Counted from the first letter of the stretch, positions 1 to 6,766 are shown. The stretch is 6,879 nt of DNA from Ignavibacteriales bacterium (GCA_020061995.1 JAGUXE010000164.1:1-6879); one strand, 5' to 3'. Numbers and translations: made by a program. Notes: generated by a model from the letters alone, not told the origin.

Positions 1-318
1 AGAGATATAAAAAAATATTCTGCATGGGAAATATTGGAATATTTAGAAAAGGAAAAATCAAATATACTTAATTCACTAAATATGAATAAAACAACAAAAC
101 AGAAACGACAATTATGGATGCACAGATTTGATGATGAGGTAATACGAAATAATAAAATGTTTTGGGTGAAATTGAAATATTTACACAATAATCCGGTAAA
201 AGCCGGTTTGGTTATACGACCGGAAAGCTATAAATACTCAAGCGCAAGGAATTATCTAAAAAATGACCAGACAATTATTAGAGTTGATACAGAATATGGC
301 GGAGTTGAGATTATCTGA
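1..318 (+). CDS. IS200-like / REP-associated tyrosine transposase, C-terminal part (5' end outside the window)
   Basis: The frame is open from base 1, so the gene is cut by the window edge; 105 residues are visible, beginning RDIKKYSAWEI. The visible part fits the C-terminal half of the Y1 (HUH) transposase family, in the REP-associated (RAYT) branch. It has an RDIKKYSAWEI segment, a 'W-x-x-R-F-D-D-x-V-I-R' block at about 112-147, and a 'KYLHNNPVKAGLV' block whose tyrosine (codon 178-180) aligns with the catalytic tyrosine that attacks DNA. The HUH metal-binding motif normally lies nearer the N terminus and is not visible, so intactness cannot be judged. A TTG at 34 could be read as a start, but homology-like sequence continues upstream of it, so it is internal. 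The family cuts and rejoins single-stranded DNA at hairpins; hairpins lie at the 3' end of this gene. Family call is firm; mobility is unknown. Confidence 0.85.
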   Translation, partial: RDIKKYSAWEILEYLEKEKSNILNSLNMNKTTKQKRQLWMHRFDDEVIRNNKMFWVKLKYLHNNPVKAGLVIRPESYKYSSARNYLKNDQTIIRVDTEYGGVEII

Positions 319-328
319 CACAACTCTG
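300..328 (+). repeat. Hairpin across the transposase stop codon
   Basis: CGGAGTTG (300-307) can pair with CAACTCTG (321-328), giving 8 pairs with one G-U wobble and a 13-nt loop that contains the TGA stop. It overlaps the left arm of the next hairpin, so the two cannot form together. The sequence supports the pairing; a role in transposase control or as a REP-like end is inference. Confidence 0.45.
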
Positions 329-357
329 GTCAAGAAATGGTTCTTGAGCGCCGGAGT
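323..357 (+). repeat. Bulged hairpin just after the transposase gene (REP-like end or terminator)
   Basis: ACTCTGG-TCAAGAA (323-336) pairs with TTCTTGA (341-347) and CCGGAGT (351-357). That gives 14 pairs with one G-U, a 4-nt loop ATGG, and a 3-nt bulge GCG on the 3' arm. The GCGCCGG core is unusually GC-rich for this window. Y1 transposases of the REP-associated type act on imperfect hairpins with bulges next to their own genes, so this is a candidate element end. A plain transcription terminator for the transposase is the alternative; only a weak T-rich stretch (AATTATTT) follows. CGGAGT at 300-305 is repeated directly at 352-357. Confidence 0.55.
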
Positions 358-447
358 AATTATTTGATGCAGGTTTAAACATCTCGATTAATCATGTACA
401 TTATCCCAATTTTAAAAATGCTATTTAATTAATAGGAAGTTATATTT

Positions 448-485
448 TAACCTCTTAGTAATTATTATTATTTAATCCGAGGTTA
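448..485 (+). promoter_or_regulatory. Inverted repeat covering the ribosome binding site of the STAS gene
   Basis: TAACCTC (448-454) is the exact reverse complement of GAGGTTA (479-485), with a 24-nt AT-rich loop. The right arm contains the GAGG Shine-Dalgarno sequence placed 5 nt before the ATG at 488. If it folds in the mRNA, it would hide the ribosome binding site. A seven-pair stem with a long loop may also arise by chance, so the regulatory role is inference. No convincing promoter was found in 358-447, which otherwise holds only AT-rich sequence including a short palindrome GATTAATC (386-393). Confidence 0.3.
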
Positions 486-487
486 TT

Positions 488-823
488 ATGGATGTTATAA
501 TCGAAAAAACCAATTCTTACAATAGCATTACCCTAAAAGGAAGACTCGATACAATTACTTCAGTCCCTTTCGAAAAACAGATCTTAGCCTTAATTGAAGC
601 AGGGGAGCTTAACTTCTTAATAAATTGCGAACACCTCAACTATATTAGCAGTGCCGGTTTGAGGGTGCTTTTGTTATCATCTAAAAAGATAACTCCATCA
701 GGTGGTAGGGTAATTCTGGTATCGTTACAAGATCATATAAAAGAAGTTTTTGAGATTTCCGGTTTTACTTCAATATTCAAAATATTTAATTCATATGATG
801 AAGCCGCACAGTTTTTTAATTGA
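488..823 (+). CDS. STAS-domain anti-sigma factor antagonist (SpoIIAA/RsbV-like)
   Basis: This 111-residue protein is one STAS domain, the usual length of stand-alone anti-anti-sigma factors. It has the beta-strand start (ITLKGRLDTITS), the strand 'NFLINCEHLNYISSAGLRVLL' and the C-terminal 'GFTSIFKIFNSYDEAAQFF'. By alignment with RsbV/SpoIIAA ('DSTGL'/'DSSGL'), the phosphorylatable serine is Ser55 in Y-I-S-S-A-G-L; the preceding aspartate is replaced by Ser54, as in many stand-alone homologues. In characterised systems the unphosphorylated form binds an HATPase-type kinase and frees that kinase's other partner. The likely kinase is encoded 43 nt downstream on the same strand. The start is set by ATG at 488 with CGAGG 5 nt upstream; the RBS lies in an inverted repeat. 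The protein is cytoplasmic, with no membrane segment. Its actual target is unknown, because no sigma factor is seen here. Confidence 0.92.
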   Translation: MDVIIEKTNSYNSITLKGRLDTITSVPFEKQILALIEAGELNFLINCEHLNYISSAGLRVLLLSSKKITPSGGRVILVSLQDHIKEVFEISGFTSIFKIFNSYDEAAQFFN

Positions 824-866
824 ATCATTAACAAAGATTAATTTTAAAGATTTTGAGGGATAAATA

Positions 867-2345
867 ATGAGTAGTGATTCTAATAATCCTCCCGTAATTC
901 GAATGAGTGTTGTTGCAAAGAAAGAATACTTGCCTGTTATAACTTCTGCTGTCCGTGCAGCAGCTCTTCAATTCGGATTTGATGAGAAGGAAGTCTATCA
1001 ACTTGAATTAGTAGTTGAAGAAGCATGCCTGAATGTTATTGAACACGCATTTGAAGAGGGGGAAACAGGTATTTATGATGTTCTAATCGATAGAAAGCCG
1101 GGGCAACTGGTTATCGGTGTCGAAGATATGGGACTTCCATTTGATTTTACTAAAGTAGATCAGAATGAAAATTCCGGACTCGGAATGCGTCTTATTAAAT
1201 CTTTTGCTGATGAAGTTAAATTTATTAATCTAGGCAGAAAAGGGAAAAGACTAGAATTAATTAAGTCACTTCGCTATAAAGATGTTGAAGATTATGTATC
1301 AACGGATGAGCTGGAAGAATCTAAAAAAATGCCTCAAGCAGCTGCTGATGAACCATTGACTTATGTTATGATGAAATCAGAAGAAGCAGTAAGCCTTGCC
1401 AGATGTGTTTATCGTTCGTACGGTTATTCATATCCTAACGATACAATCTATTTCCCTGAAAAAAGAAAAGAATTAATTGACAGCGGATTAATAGAAGCTT
1501 GTATTGTAATGAATAGTAAAGGAGAAATTATTGGGCATCTTGCAATGGTTAAAGACACAAAGGATGCAAAAGTTGGTGAATCGGGGCAGGCGGTTGTCGA
1601 TCCAAGATATCGAGGTCGAAGTCTATTTAAGGAAATGAAAATATTTCTTTCGGAGCATGCAAAAAATAAAGGAATGTATGGTCTTTACAGTGAAGCTGTC
1701 TCTATCCATCCGTTTACTCAGAAAGGTAATATTTCACTTGGGGCACATGAAACCGGGTTCCTTCTAGCTTTCGCACCCGAGAGTATGAGCTTTAAACAGA
1801 TAAAAGATAGACAGAAGCAACGTCAAACAACCGTCTTGTTTTATCATCGAATAAATGAAGAACCTTATCGTGAGGTCTATTTACCTTATCATCATTCGAC
1901 AATAATGAAAAAGATTTATGAGAGACAGTCTCTAAACAGAAATTTTGCAATACTCGATAAAGAGAATATTCGTTGTATTGGGAAATCTGTGATTGATTTA
2001 AAGTTCCTGCCCGATCTTGCATTGGCATTTCTACAAGTTCAAAATTATGGGGATGATTTTGAAGGATTAATTGAATTCAGACTTAAAGAAATGCTTAAGA
2101 AAAAGATGGATTGCATTTATGTTGATCTTCCTTTATCTATGAAAGAAACACCGTATTTTTCTGCTGTTGTTGAGCAATTTGGATTTTTCTTTGCCGGAAT
2201 TATTCCTGAATTGTATGATGGTGATGTTTTGCGATTGCAATATTTGAATAACCTCGAAGTGGATTCAAAAGAAATTTGTACTGCTTCTGATTTCGGGAGT
2301 GAACTTTTAGATTATGTCCTCAAAGAAGGTGGATTTAGTCATTAA
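867..2345 (+). CDS. RsbW/SpoIIAB-like serine kinase fused to a GNAT acetyltransferase-like region
   Basis: The protein has 492 residues, far longer than the roughly 140-160 of a simple anti-sigma kinase. Residues about 12-135 are an HATPase_c_2 domain. The N box is 'ELVVEEACLNVIEHAF', with Glu52 and Asn56 at the catalytic-base and Mg positions. The G1 box is 'EDMG' (Asp87, Gly89), and the G2 box 'SGLGMRLI' is at 103-110. After a linker (about 140-162), residues about 165-305 look like a GNAT acyltransferase: a strand 'GEIIGHLAMV', then 'VVDPRYRGRSLFKEM' (244-258) matching the acyl-CoA-binding motif R-x-x-G-x-G/A, with Ser252 at the last position. Residues about 325-465 may be a second, degenerate GNAT-like half ending 'EQFGFFFAGIIPELY'. 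GAGGGA lies 6 nt before the ATG. The gene sits 43 nt after the STAS gene, its likely phosphorylation substrate. The kinase call is firm; acyltransferase activity and its substrate are inferred. Confidence 0.88.
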   Translation: MSSDSNNPPVIRMSVVAKKEYLPVITSAVRAAALQFGFDEKEVYQLELVVEEACLNVIEHAFEEGETGIYDVLIDRKPGQLVIGVEDMGLPFDFTKVDQNENSGLGMRLIKSFADEVKFINLGRKGKRLELIKSLRYKDVEDYVSTDELEESKKMPQAAADEPLTYVMMKSEEAVSLARCVYRSYGYSYPNDTIYFPEKRKELIDSGLIEACIVMNSKGEIIGHLAMVKDTKDAKVGESGQAVVDPRYRGRSLFKEMKIFLSEHAKNKGMYGLYSEAVSIHPFTQKGNISLGAHETGFLLAFAPESMSFKQIKDRQKQRQTTVLFYHRINEEPYREVYLPYHHSTIMKKIYERQSLNRNFAILDKENIRCIGKSVIDLKFLPDLALAFLQVQNYGDDFEGLIEFRLKEMLKKKMDCIYVDLPLSMKETPYFSAVVEQFGFFFAGIIPELYDGDVLRLQYLNNLEVDSKEICTASDFGSELLDYVLKEGGFSH

Positions 2346-2362
2346 CTTTTAAAGGATTTCCT

Positions 2363-4717
2363 GTGAAAAATGTTACGTATGTTCTAATTTCATTTTTATT
2401 GATTCTATGTATCCAAACAACTCCCGGACAACAATTAAAATTGAATGATTTTGGTTCTATTGAGCAATCTAAAGCAAATGCAAAACAATGGAATATAAAA
2501 TTCATCGACAATGAGTTTTATCTCCAAAGTGAAACATTAACTTTGAAAGGGAACGAATCATTTGATATTCATGATGGTTACCTTACACTTAATTCTACAC
2601 ACGAAAATGCCCCAACATTACTTAGGGTATATAATCGTCAAGGAGTATTGCTGCTTGAAAAAAAATATGAAAAAGTAATGAATCTCAAATTCTCAAAGAA
2701 TAAAAAATATGGAGTATTTATTGGTCGAACTAATATACATAGGTTGAACTTTACTACACTTAAAGAAGAACTATATGAATTAAATAATTTTGCATCTGTA
2801 AATAACAATGGAGATCTGTTTAGAACTTCATTTTTGGAAAATAGATTGTTTAAAAATGAATTTGAGATTACACTTAATCAGCCAGTACAGGAAATAATTT
2901 CTTTATCAAATAGAGAATATTTCTTCACTAAAAACTCTCTCTTTCAGATTAGCAGTAACGAAATAGTTAATGTAGGTCAATTCGATGGAGAATTCTTTCA
3001 AGCAATAGAGGAGGATGATTATTTGTTCTTCACTTTTCGGGAGCGAAAAGGTAAAGATTTTGTTTTCCGATTGTATAAAATTGATGAATCAAAGAAAATT
3101 ACTTCACTTGAAGAAAAAACTATTGCATTACCAAGTTTGGTATCGCATGAAGAAATAAAAGCACCGTTAAAATACAATGAATCAAATTTCCCATTCCCTA
3201 TTGGCAATAGTTATGGTGAAATACAGTATTACGGCGGTTCTCCTTATCTTCATCCGGGAGTTGATTTCTTAGGTGCGGATAATGAAAATGTGTATGCGGT
3301 AAAACCGGGAATAATTAAAGCTAAAATTACAACCGGAGGTGCTGCATATTGGAGACTTGCCATAGCTGAAGAGTTTACTTCTGATACAACGACCGGATAT
3401 CTTTATGCACATCTGAATCAAAATTCTATCCCCTATATTGTTGGTGATACCGTTAATGCTGGTGATTTTCTCGGTACTCTATATCCCTGGGGATTTGCAG
3501 ATTTTACTCATATTCATTTCGGTAGAATTAAATCGGGAGGAACAATTTGGACAGGGGACTGGTATACAACGAATAATCCCTTACCGGATGTAACAAATAT
3601 TAAAGATACAATCCCACCAGGATTTGAAAATGCGATAGGAAACAATCAGTTTGCTTACAGAAATGAGAGCGGGATTTATCTTGATCAATACTATTTATCA
3701 GGCAAAGTTAGAGTAATCTCAAAAAGTTATGACCGCATTTATAGTGATTGGAAGGTTGATATTTGGAAACTATCATTTCGACTTAAAGAAATTGGTCCTG
3801 AATATTCAGAAATGTTAAATCGATTTGCATTTGCTTTTGATATGCCTCTTGATGTTTATCGATCACAATCACCAATAAATGACCGCTATCTTAAAACTAT
3901 TTATTCAACAGACCCAATTTGCTATTCGATTGGTAACTACAATGATAGGGAGTATTTCCATATAATTAGCAGTTCAAATGGTGATAGTGAAAATAATATA
4001 ATTGACAGTAATTATTTTTTTGATACGCGTAAAGTGCCGAATGGTGATTATGAACTTTTTGTAAAAGCAGTTGATGCTTCATTAAACGAAACAGAAGTCT
4101 CAGATTATTTGTCAATAATCAATGACGCTCCCGCAACACCCACATTGGTTGCCCCAATTAACGGTGATACAGTAATTAGCGGTAAGACAATTCTTAATTT
4201 TTCAGCCAGCGTAAGTGCTTCCACATATCTAATCCAGATTTCTACAGACGAAACCTTCTCAAGTGTAGATTCACAGTTTATTGTGAATATAAATCAAATT
4301 GCATTGCCGTTTCTTGAGTCAGATAGAACTTATTTTTGGCGTGTAGCAGCTCAAGGTACTGAAGGAACAAGTCATTTTTCGCAAATCGGGAAATTTTACT
4401 TATCAACAAGCACTTCAATCGATGAGCAAGATTTATTAAGTTTCTACTTATCTCAAAATTATCCCAATCCATTTAACCCGTCTACTAAAATAAAATTTAT
4501 TGTTCCTCATGGAATGGAAGAAGGCGAGTTAACATCGCTTATTGTATACGATCTACTCGGAAATGAGATTGCTCAACTTGTCAATGAAGCAAAAGACCCC
4601 GGACTGTATGAAGTCGAGTTTGATTCGAACACATACAAGTTATCGACCGGAGTTTATTTTTATAAATTGAAGGTTGGTACGCTAAGTTCGATCAAAAAAA
4701 TTGTATTAATAAAATGA
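2363..4717 (+). CDS. Secreted M23 family metallopeptidase with type IX secretion sorting tail
   Basis: The start is GTG at 2363, supported by AAAGGA 6 nt upstream and by a signal peptide beginning right there (hydrophobic 7-18, likely cleavage near TPGQ, 20-24). Cys16 has no small residue before it, so a lipoprotein is unlikely. Residues about 25-270 are strand-rich with no recognised family, possibly propeller-like. Residues about 275-395 are an M23/LytM peptidase: H297-x-x-x-D301 and H385 fit the zinc ligands, and H350 (YAHL) and H383 (HIH) fit the catalytic histidines, so the site looks complete. Residues about 590-680 form an Ig/fibronectin-like domain (TYFWRVAAQ). Residues 696-784 are a type A sorting domain ('LSQNYPNPFNPSTKIKF' to 'SSIKKIVLIK'), which targets proteins through the type IX secretion system to the surface or medium. 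M23 enzymes cut peptidoglycan cross-bridges or glycine-rich peptides; the substrate here is unknown. The 17-nt gap suggests co-transcription with the kinase gene. Confidence 0.9.
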   Translation: MKNVTYVLISFLLILCIQTTPGQQLKLNDFGSIEQSKANAKQWNIKFIDNEFYLQSETLTLKGNESFDIHDGYLTLNSTHENAPTLLRVYNRQGVLLLEKKYEKVMNLKFSKNKKYGVFIGRTNIHRLNFTTLKEELYELNNFASVNNNGDLFRTSFLENRLFKNEFEITLNQPVQEIISLSNREYFFTKNSLFQISSNEIVNVGQFDGEFFQAIEEDDYLFFTFRERKGKDFVFRLYKIDESKKITSLEEKTIALPSLVSHEEIKAPLKYNESNFPFPIGNSYGEIQYYGGSPYLHPGVDFLGADNENVYAVKPGIIKAKITTGGAAYWRLAIAEEFTSDTTTGYLYAHLNQNSIPYIVGDTVNAGDFLGTLYPWGFADFTHIHFGRIKSGGTIWTGDWYTTNNPLPDVTNIKDTIPPGFENAIGNNQFAYRNESGIYLDQYYLSGKVRVISKSYDRIYSDWKVDIWKLSFRLKEIGPEYSEMLNRFAFAFDMPLDVYRSQSPINDRYLKTIYSTDPICYSIGNYNDREYFHIISSSNGDSENNIIDSNYFFDTRKVPNGDYELFVKAVDASLNETEVSDYLSIINDAPATPTLVAPINGDTVISGKTILNFSASVSASTYLIQISTDETFSSVDSQFIVNINQIALPFLESDRTYFWRVAAQGTEGTSHFSQIGKFYLSTSTSIDEQDLLSFYLSQNYPNPFNPSTKIKFIVPHGMEEGELTSLIVYDLLGNEIAQLVNEAKDPGLYEVEFDSNTYKLSTGVYFYKLKVGTLSSIKKIVLIK

Positions 4718-4739
4718 TGTTTTAAGAATATTCGTTAAA

Positions 4740-4770
4740 AAAGATCATATTAATTTTTACCATGATTTTT
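4740..4770 (+). terminator. Weak AT-rich candidate terminator after the peptidase gene
   Basis: AAAGATCAT (4740-4748) pairs with ATGATTTTT (4762-4770), giving nine pairs including one G-U and a 13-nt loop, preceded by an A run and ending in a T run. It has only one G-C pair, so the stem is weak. Its position, 23 nt after the stop and directly before a promoter-like element, is what makes it plausible. Confidence 0.3.
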
Positions 4771-4771
4771 A

Positions 4772-4803
4772 TTGACATTTATTCAGAATTTATTCTTACT
4801 TTG
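4772..4803 (+). promoter_or_regulatory. Candidate Bacteroidota-type promoter of the 599-residue protein gene
   Basis: TTGACA (4772-4777) is followed by TTACTTTG (4796-4803). TTG then 21 nt then a box that differs from TAnnTTTG at one position fits the -33/-7 promoter pattern described for Bacteroides and Flavobacterium. Transcription would start around 4808-4811 and leave a leader of about 35 nt before the ATG at 4844. A sigma-70 reading with 17-nt spacing gives CTTACT at -10, which is poor. The element argues against translation starting at the TTG codon that forms its left half. Confidence 0.45.
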
Positions 4804-4843
4804 CATTGTGTTATTTAATCAATCAAGATGGAAAAAAGAAACG

Positions 4844-6643
4844 ATGCATACATTTCATATCCCCGTTATGGGACTTGGATTTACAATAGATACACCTATT
4901 AAAGTTGCCCCTTATGGAATCTCTTCTGTCATATCCATAGTAGATGACAGTTTGATTGAAAGGATGAGAGAATTTTACAGTGGAAAACTTGGTATTCCTT
5001 ATGTCGTAATTTCTGATAAAACCAAAGACTATAGAGCTGAACGAATTACAAGTTATCTCAATATGGTTGATGAAATTGTTAGAAAGAAATTTGCCGAATT
5101 AAAAGATTCAATCAACACTACCGGTGAAGAAATACACAAATACTTTGAAATGCTTCCGGAACTCTCAGAACTTAAATTAAAATTTAATGAGTTAGTTAGT
5201 AAGGGTGAAGCTTATAAAAATGAACTAATAAATTGGGTTCATGATAATATAAGTTTGGGTAGTATTGATGTTAACATTATGACAAAACTTGATTCAGTCA
5301 CTTTTTTCAACAAAGAAAAACTCCCATCTCAATATAATGACGCTCACGCAGCTTTAAGAGGATTTGCTTTAAGTAACCTTTCTTCATCACTTGTACTTTC
5401 TGCCGGAATCAATCCTTCGCTCTATACTTACATAGAGAGCTTTGAAGATTTTTATCCTGATGAGAAGAATCAGTTAAAGAAAAAATTAATATTAAAAGTG
5501 AGTGACTTCAGATCAGCAATGATTCAAGGAAAATTTCTTGCTAAAAAAGGATTGTGGGTTTCTGAATATAGAATTGAATCCGGTTTAAATTGCGGTGGAC
5601 ACGCATTTGCAACAGATGGATTTATGATGGGTCCTATTTTGGAAGAATTCAAGAATAAGCGTGAAGAATTAATTGAAACAACACACAAGATTTTTTCAGA
5701 TGCACTTAAAATTAAAAACAGATATTCTCCTACAACTCCGCTGAATATCAGAATAACAGCACAGGGAGGAGTTGGAACCTCTGCTGAACATGAATTCCTT
5801 TTGGATTATTACGGTCTTGATTCGGTCGGTTGGGGAACCCCATTTTTGTTAGTCCCTGAAGTCGTTAATATTGACAAACATACAATGGAACAACTAAAAG
5901 ATGCTAAAGAGGATGATCTTTATTTAAGTAAAATTTCTCCACTCGGTGTTCCATTTAACAGTTTAAGGGATAATTCACAGGATTTAGAAAAGCAAGAACT
6001 TATCGAAAAAGGAAGACCGGGAAGTTCCTGTCCCAAAAAATATTTAACATTTAATACTGAGTATACGGTTGAACCGATTTGTACTGCATCGCGTCAATAT
6101 CAGCATTTGAAAATAAAAGAGCTTGATGAAAAGAATCTTGATGAGATAAGTTATAAATCAGCCTTTTCAAAAATTGTCGATAAAGCTTGTATTTGCGTTG
6201 GATTAAGCAATCCTGCATTACACGTAAATAATTTAGACTTTAAAGGTAAAAGTAGAGGTGTGTCTGTTTGTCCAGGTCCAAATATGGCTTATTTCGATAA
6301 AACACTCACACTAAAAGAAATGATTGACCATATTTACGGCAGAATAAATGTTATGAGTAATTCTGACCGCCCACATATGTTTATAAAAGAATTAAAACTT
6401 TACATCAGTTATTTAAAAAGCAGTATAGAAGATTGTGAAAATTCAATTTCCGAAAAACAAGAAAAATATTTTAATAACTTCATGTCAAATATGAATGATG
6501 GAATTGAATATTATAAACATTTGTTTGAGGCACTAAAGAATAAATATTCGCACTTCAAAGATGATTTTAATCACGAGCTTGAACGATTAAAGAATGAATT
6601 AGCTCAATTATTAGTTTACGAAGAAAATTCTCAGGCGAAATAG
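4844..6643 (+). CDS. Conserved-looking 599-residue protein of unrecognised function, cysteine- and glycine-rich motifs, coiled-coil tail
   Basis: I do not recognise a named family. The ATG at 4844 is chosen because MHTFHIPVMGLGF reads like a natural start; the frame is open back to a TTG at 4772, but that extension overlaps a promoter-like element. The RBS is weak (GGAAAAAAGAAACG). There is no signal peptide, so it is probably cytoplasmic. Numbering from 4844, motifs include 'SGLNCGGHAFATDG' (246-259), 'ITAQGGVGTSAEHEF' (304-318) and 'VGWGTPFLLVPE' (328-339). This Gly-rich pair recalls phosphate-binding loops of FMN-dependent TIM barrels such as nitronate monooxygenase, a weak resemblance only. 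Cysteines at 396 (SSCPKK), 413 (PICTAS), 449 and 451 (KACICVGL) and 476 (SVCPGPN) could bind a metal or an iron-sulfur cluster. Residues about 511-596 are charged, helical and coiled-coil-like. It follows the peptidase by 126 nt and probably has its own promoter. A redox or sulfur-related enzyme is a guess. Confidence 0.85.
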   Translation: MHTFHIPVMGLGFTIDTPIKVAPYGISSVISIVDDSLIERMREFYSGKLGIPYVVISDKTKDYRAERITSYLNMVDEIVRKKFAELKDSINTTGEEIHKYFEMLPELSELKLKFNELVSKGEAYKNELINWVHDNISLGSIDVNIMTKLDSVTFFNKEKLPSQYNDAHAALRGFALSNLSSSLVLSAGINPSLYTYIESFEDFYPDEKNQLKKKLILKVSDFRSAMIQGKFLAKKGLWVSEYRIESGLNCGGHAFATDGFMMGPILEEFKNKREELIETTHKIFSDALKIKNRYSPTTPLNIRITAQGGVGTSAEHEFLLDYYGLDSVGWGTPFLLVPEVVNIDKHTMEQLKDAKEDDLYLSKISPLGVPFNSLRDNSQDLEKQELIEKGRPGSSCPKKYLTFNTEYTVEPICTASRQYQHLKIKELDEKNLDEISYKSAFSKIVDKACICVGLSNPALHVNNLDFKGKSRGVSVCPGPNMAYFDKTLTLKEMIDHIYGRINVMSNSDRPHMFIKELKLYISYLKSSIEDCENSISEKQEKYFNNFMSNMNDGIEYYKHLFEALKNKYSHFKDDFNHELERLKNELAQLLVYEENSQAK

Positions 6644-6676
6644 GAGATATTTTCTTAATTTTGATTCCATTTTAAT

Positions 6677-6709
6677 AGAATAAGCAGTAAAATTGTTTCC
6701 TCTTATTTT
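6677..6709 (+). terminator. Weak candidate terminator after the 599-residue protein gene
   Basis: AGAATAAG (6677-6684) pairs with CTTATTTT (6702-6709, with one G-U), leaving a 17-nt loop and ending in a T-rich 3' arm. It is AT-rich and of low stability. It lies 34 nt after the stop at 6643, where a terminator would be expected. Confidence 0.25.
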
Positions 6710-6736
6710 GTAAAACAGTTTGTAAAGTCTTGCATT

Positions 6737-6766
6737 ACTATTTAGGAATGATTATTTTCTAATAGT
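6737..6766 (+). repeat. Inverted repeat in the gap before the last gene
   Basis: ACTATTTAG (6737-6745) pairs with CTAATAGT (6759-6766), giving eight pairs with one bulged T and a 13-nt loop. It ends 38 nt before the next start codon. It could be a leader hairpin, an operator or chance in AT-rich DNA; the sequence does not decide. Confidence 0.3.

Noticed and set aside
34..318. Complete small gene starting at TTG 34
   Set aside because: The same frame is open to base 1 and the upstream residues (RDIKKYSAWEI) match the transposase family, so the gene is truncated by the window edge.
319..447. Promoter for the STAS operon
   Set aside because: Boxes such as TTGATG (364-369) and TACATTAT (397-404) are present, but no pair has correct spacing for either the sigma-70 or the Bacteroidota pattern.
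1792..2028. Open frame of 78 codons on the minus strand
   Set aside because: It lies wholly inside the kinase-GNAT gene, has no recognisable domain, and the + strand frame is clearly coding.
2363..2434. Lipoprotein signal on the M23 peptidase (Cys16 after a hydrophobic run)
   Set aside because: The residue before the cysteine is leucine, which does not fit a lipobox, and a type IX sorting tail already explains export.
3019..3207. Open frame of 62 codons on the minus strand
   Set aside because: It lies inside the M23 peptidase gene and shows no domain or motif of its own.
4278..4472. Open frame of 64 codons on the minus strand
   Set aside because: It is opposite the Ig-like domain and sorting-tail region of the peptidase gene; no independent support.
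4772..4843. TTG-initiated N-terminal extension with a hydrophobic stretch (possible signal peptide) on the 599-residue protein
   Set aside because: The TTG has no ribosome binding site, coincides with a promoter-like TTGACA, and the residues after the ATG at 4844 look like a natural cytoplasmic N terminus.
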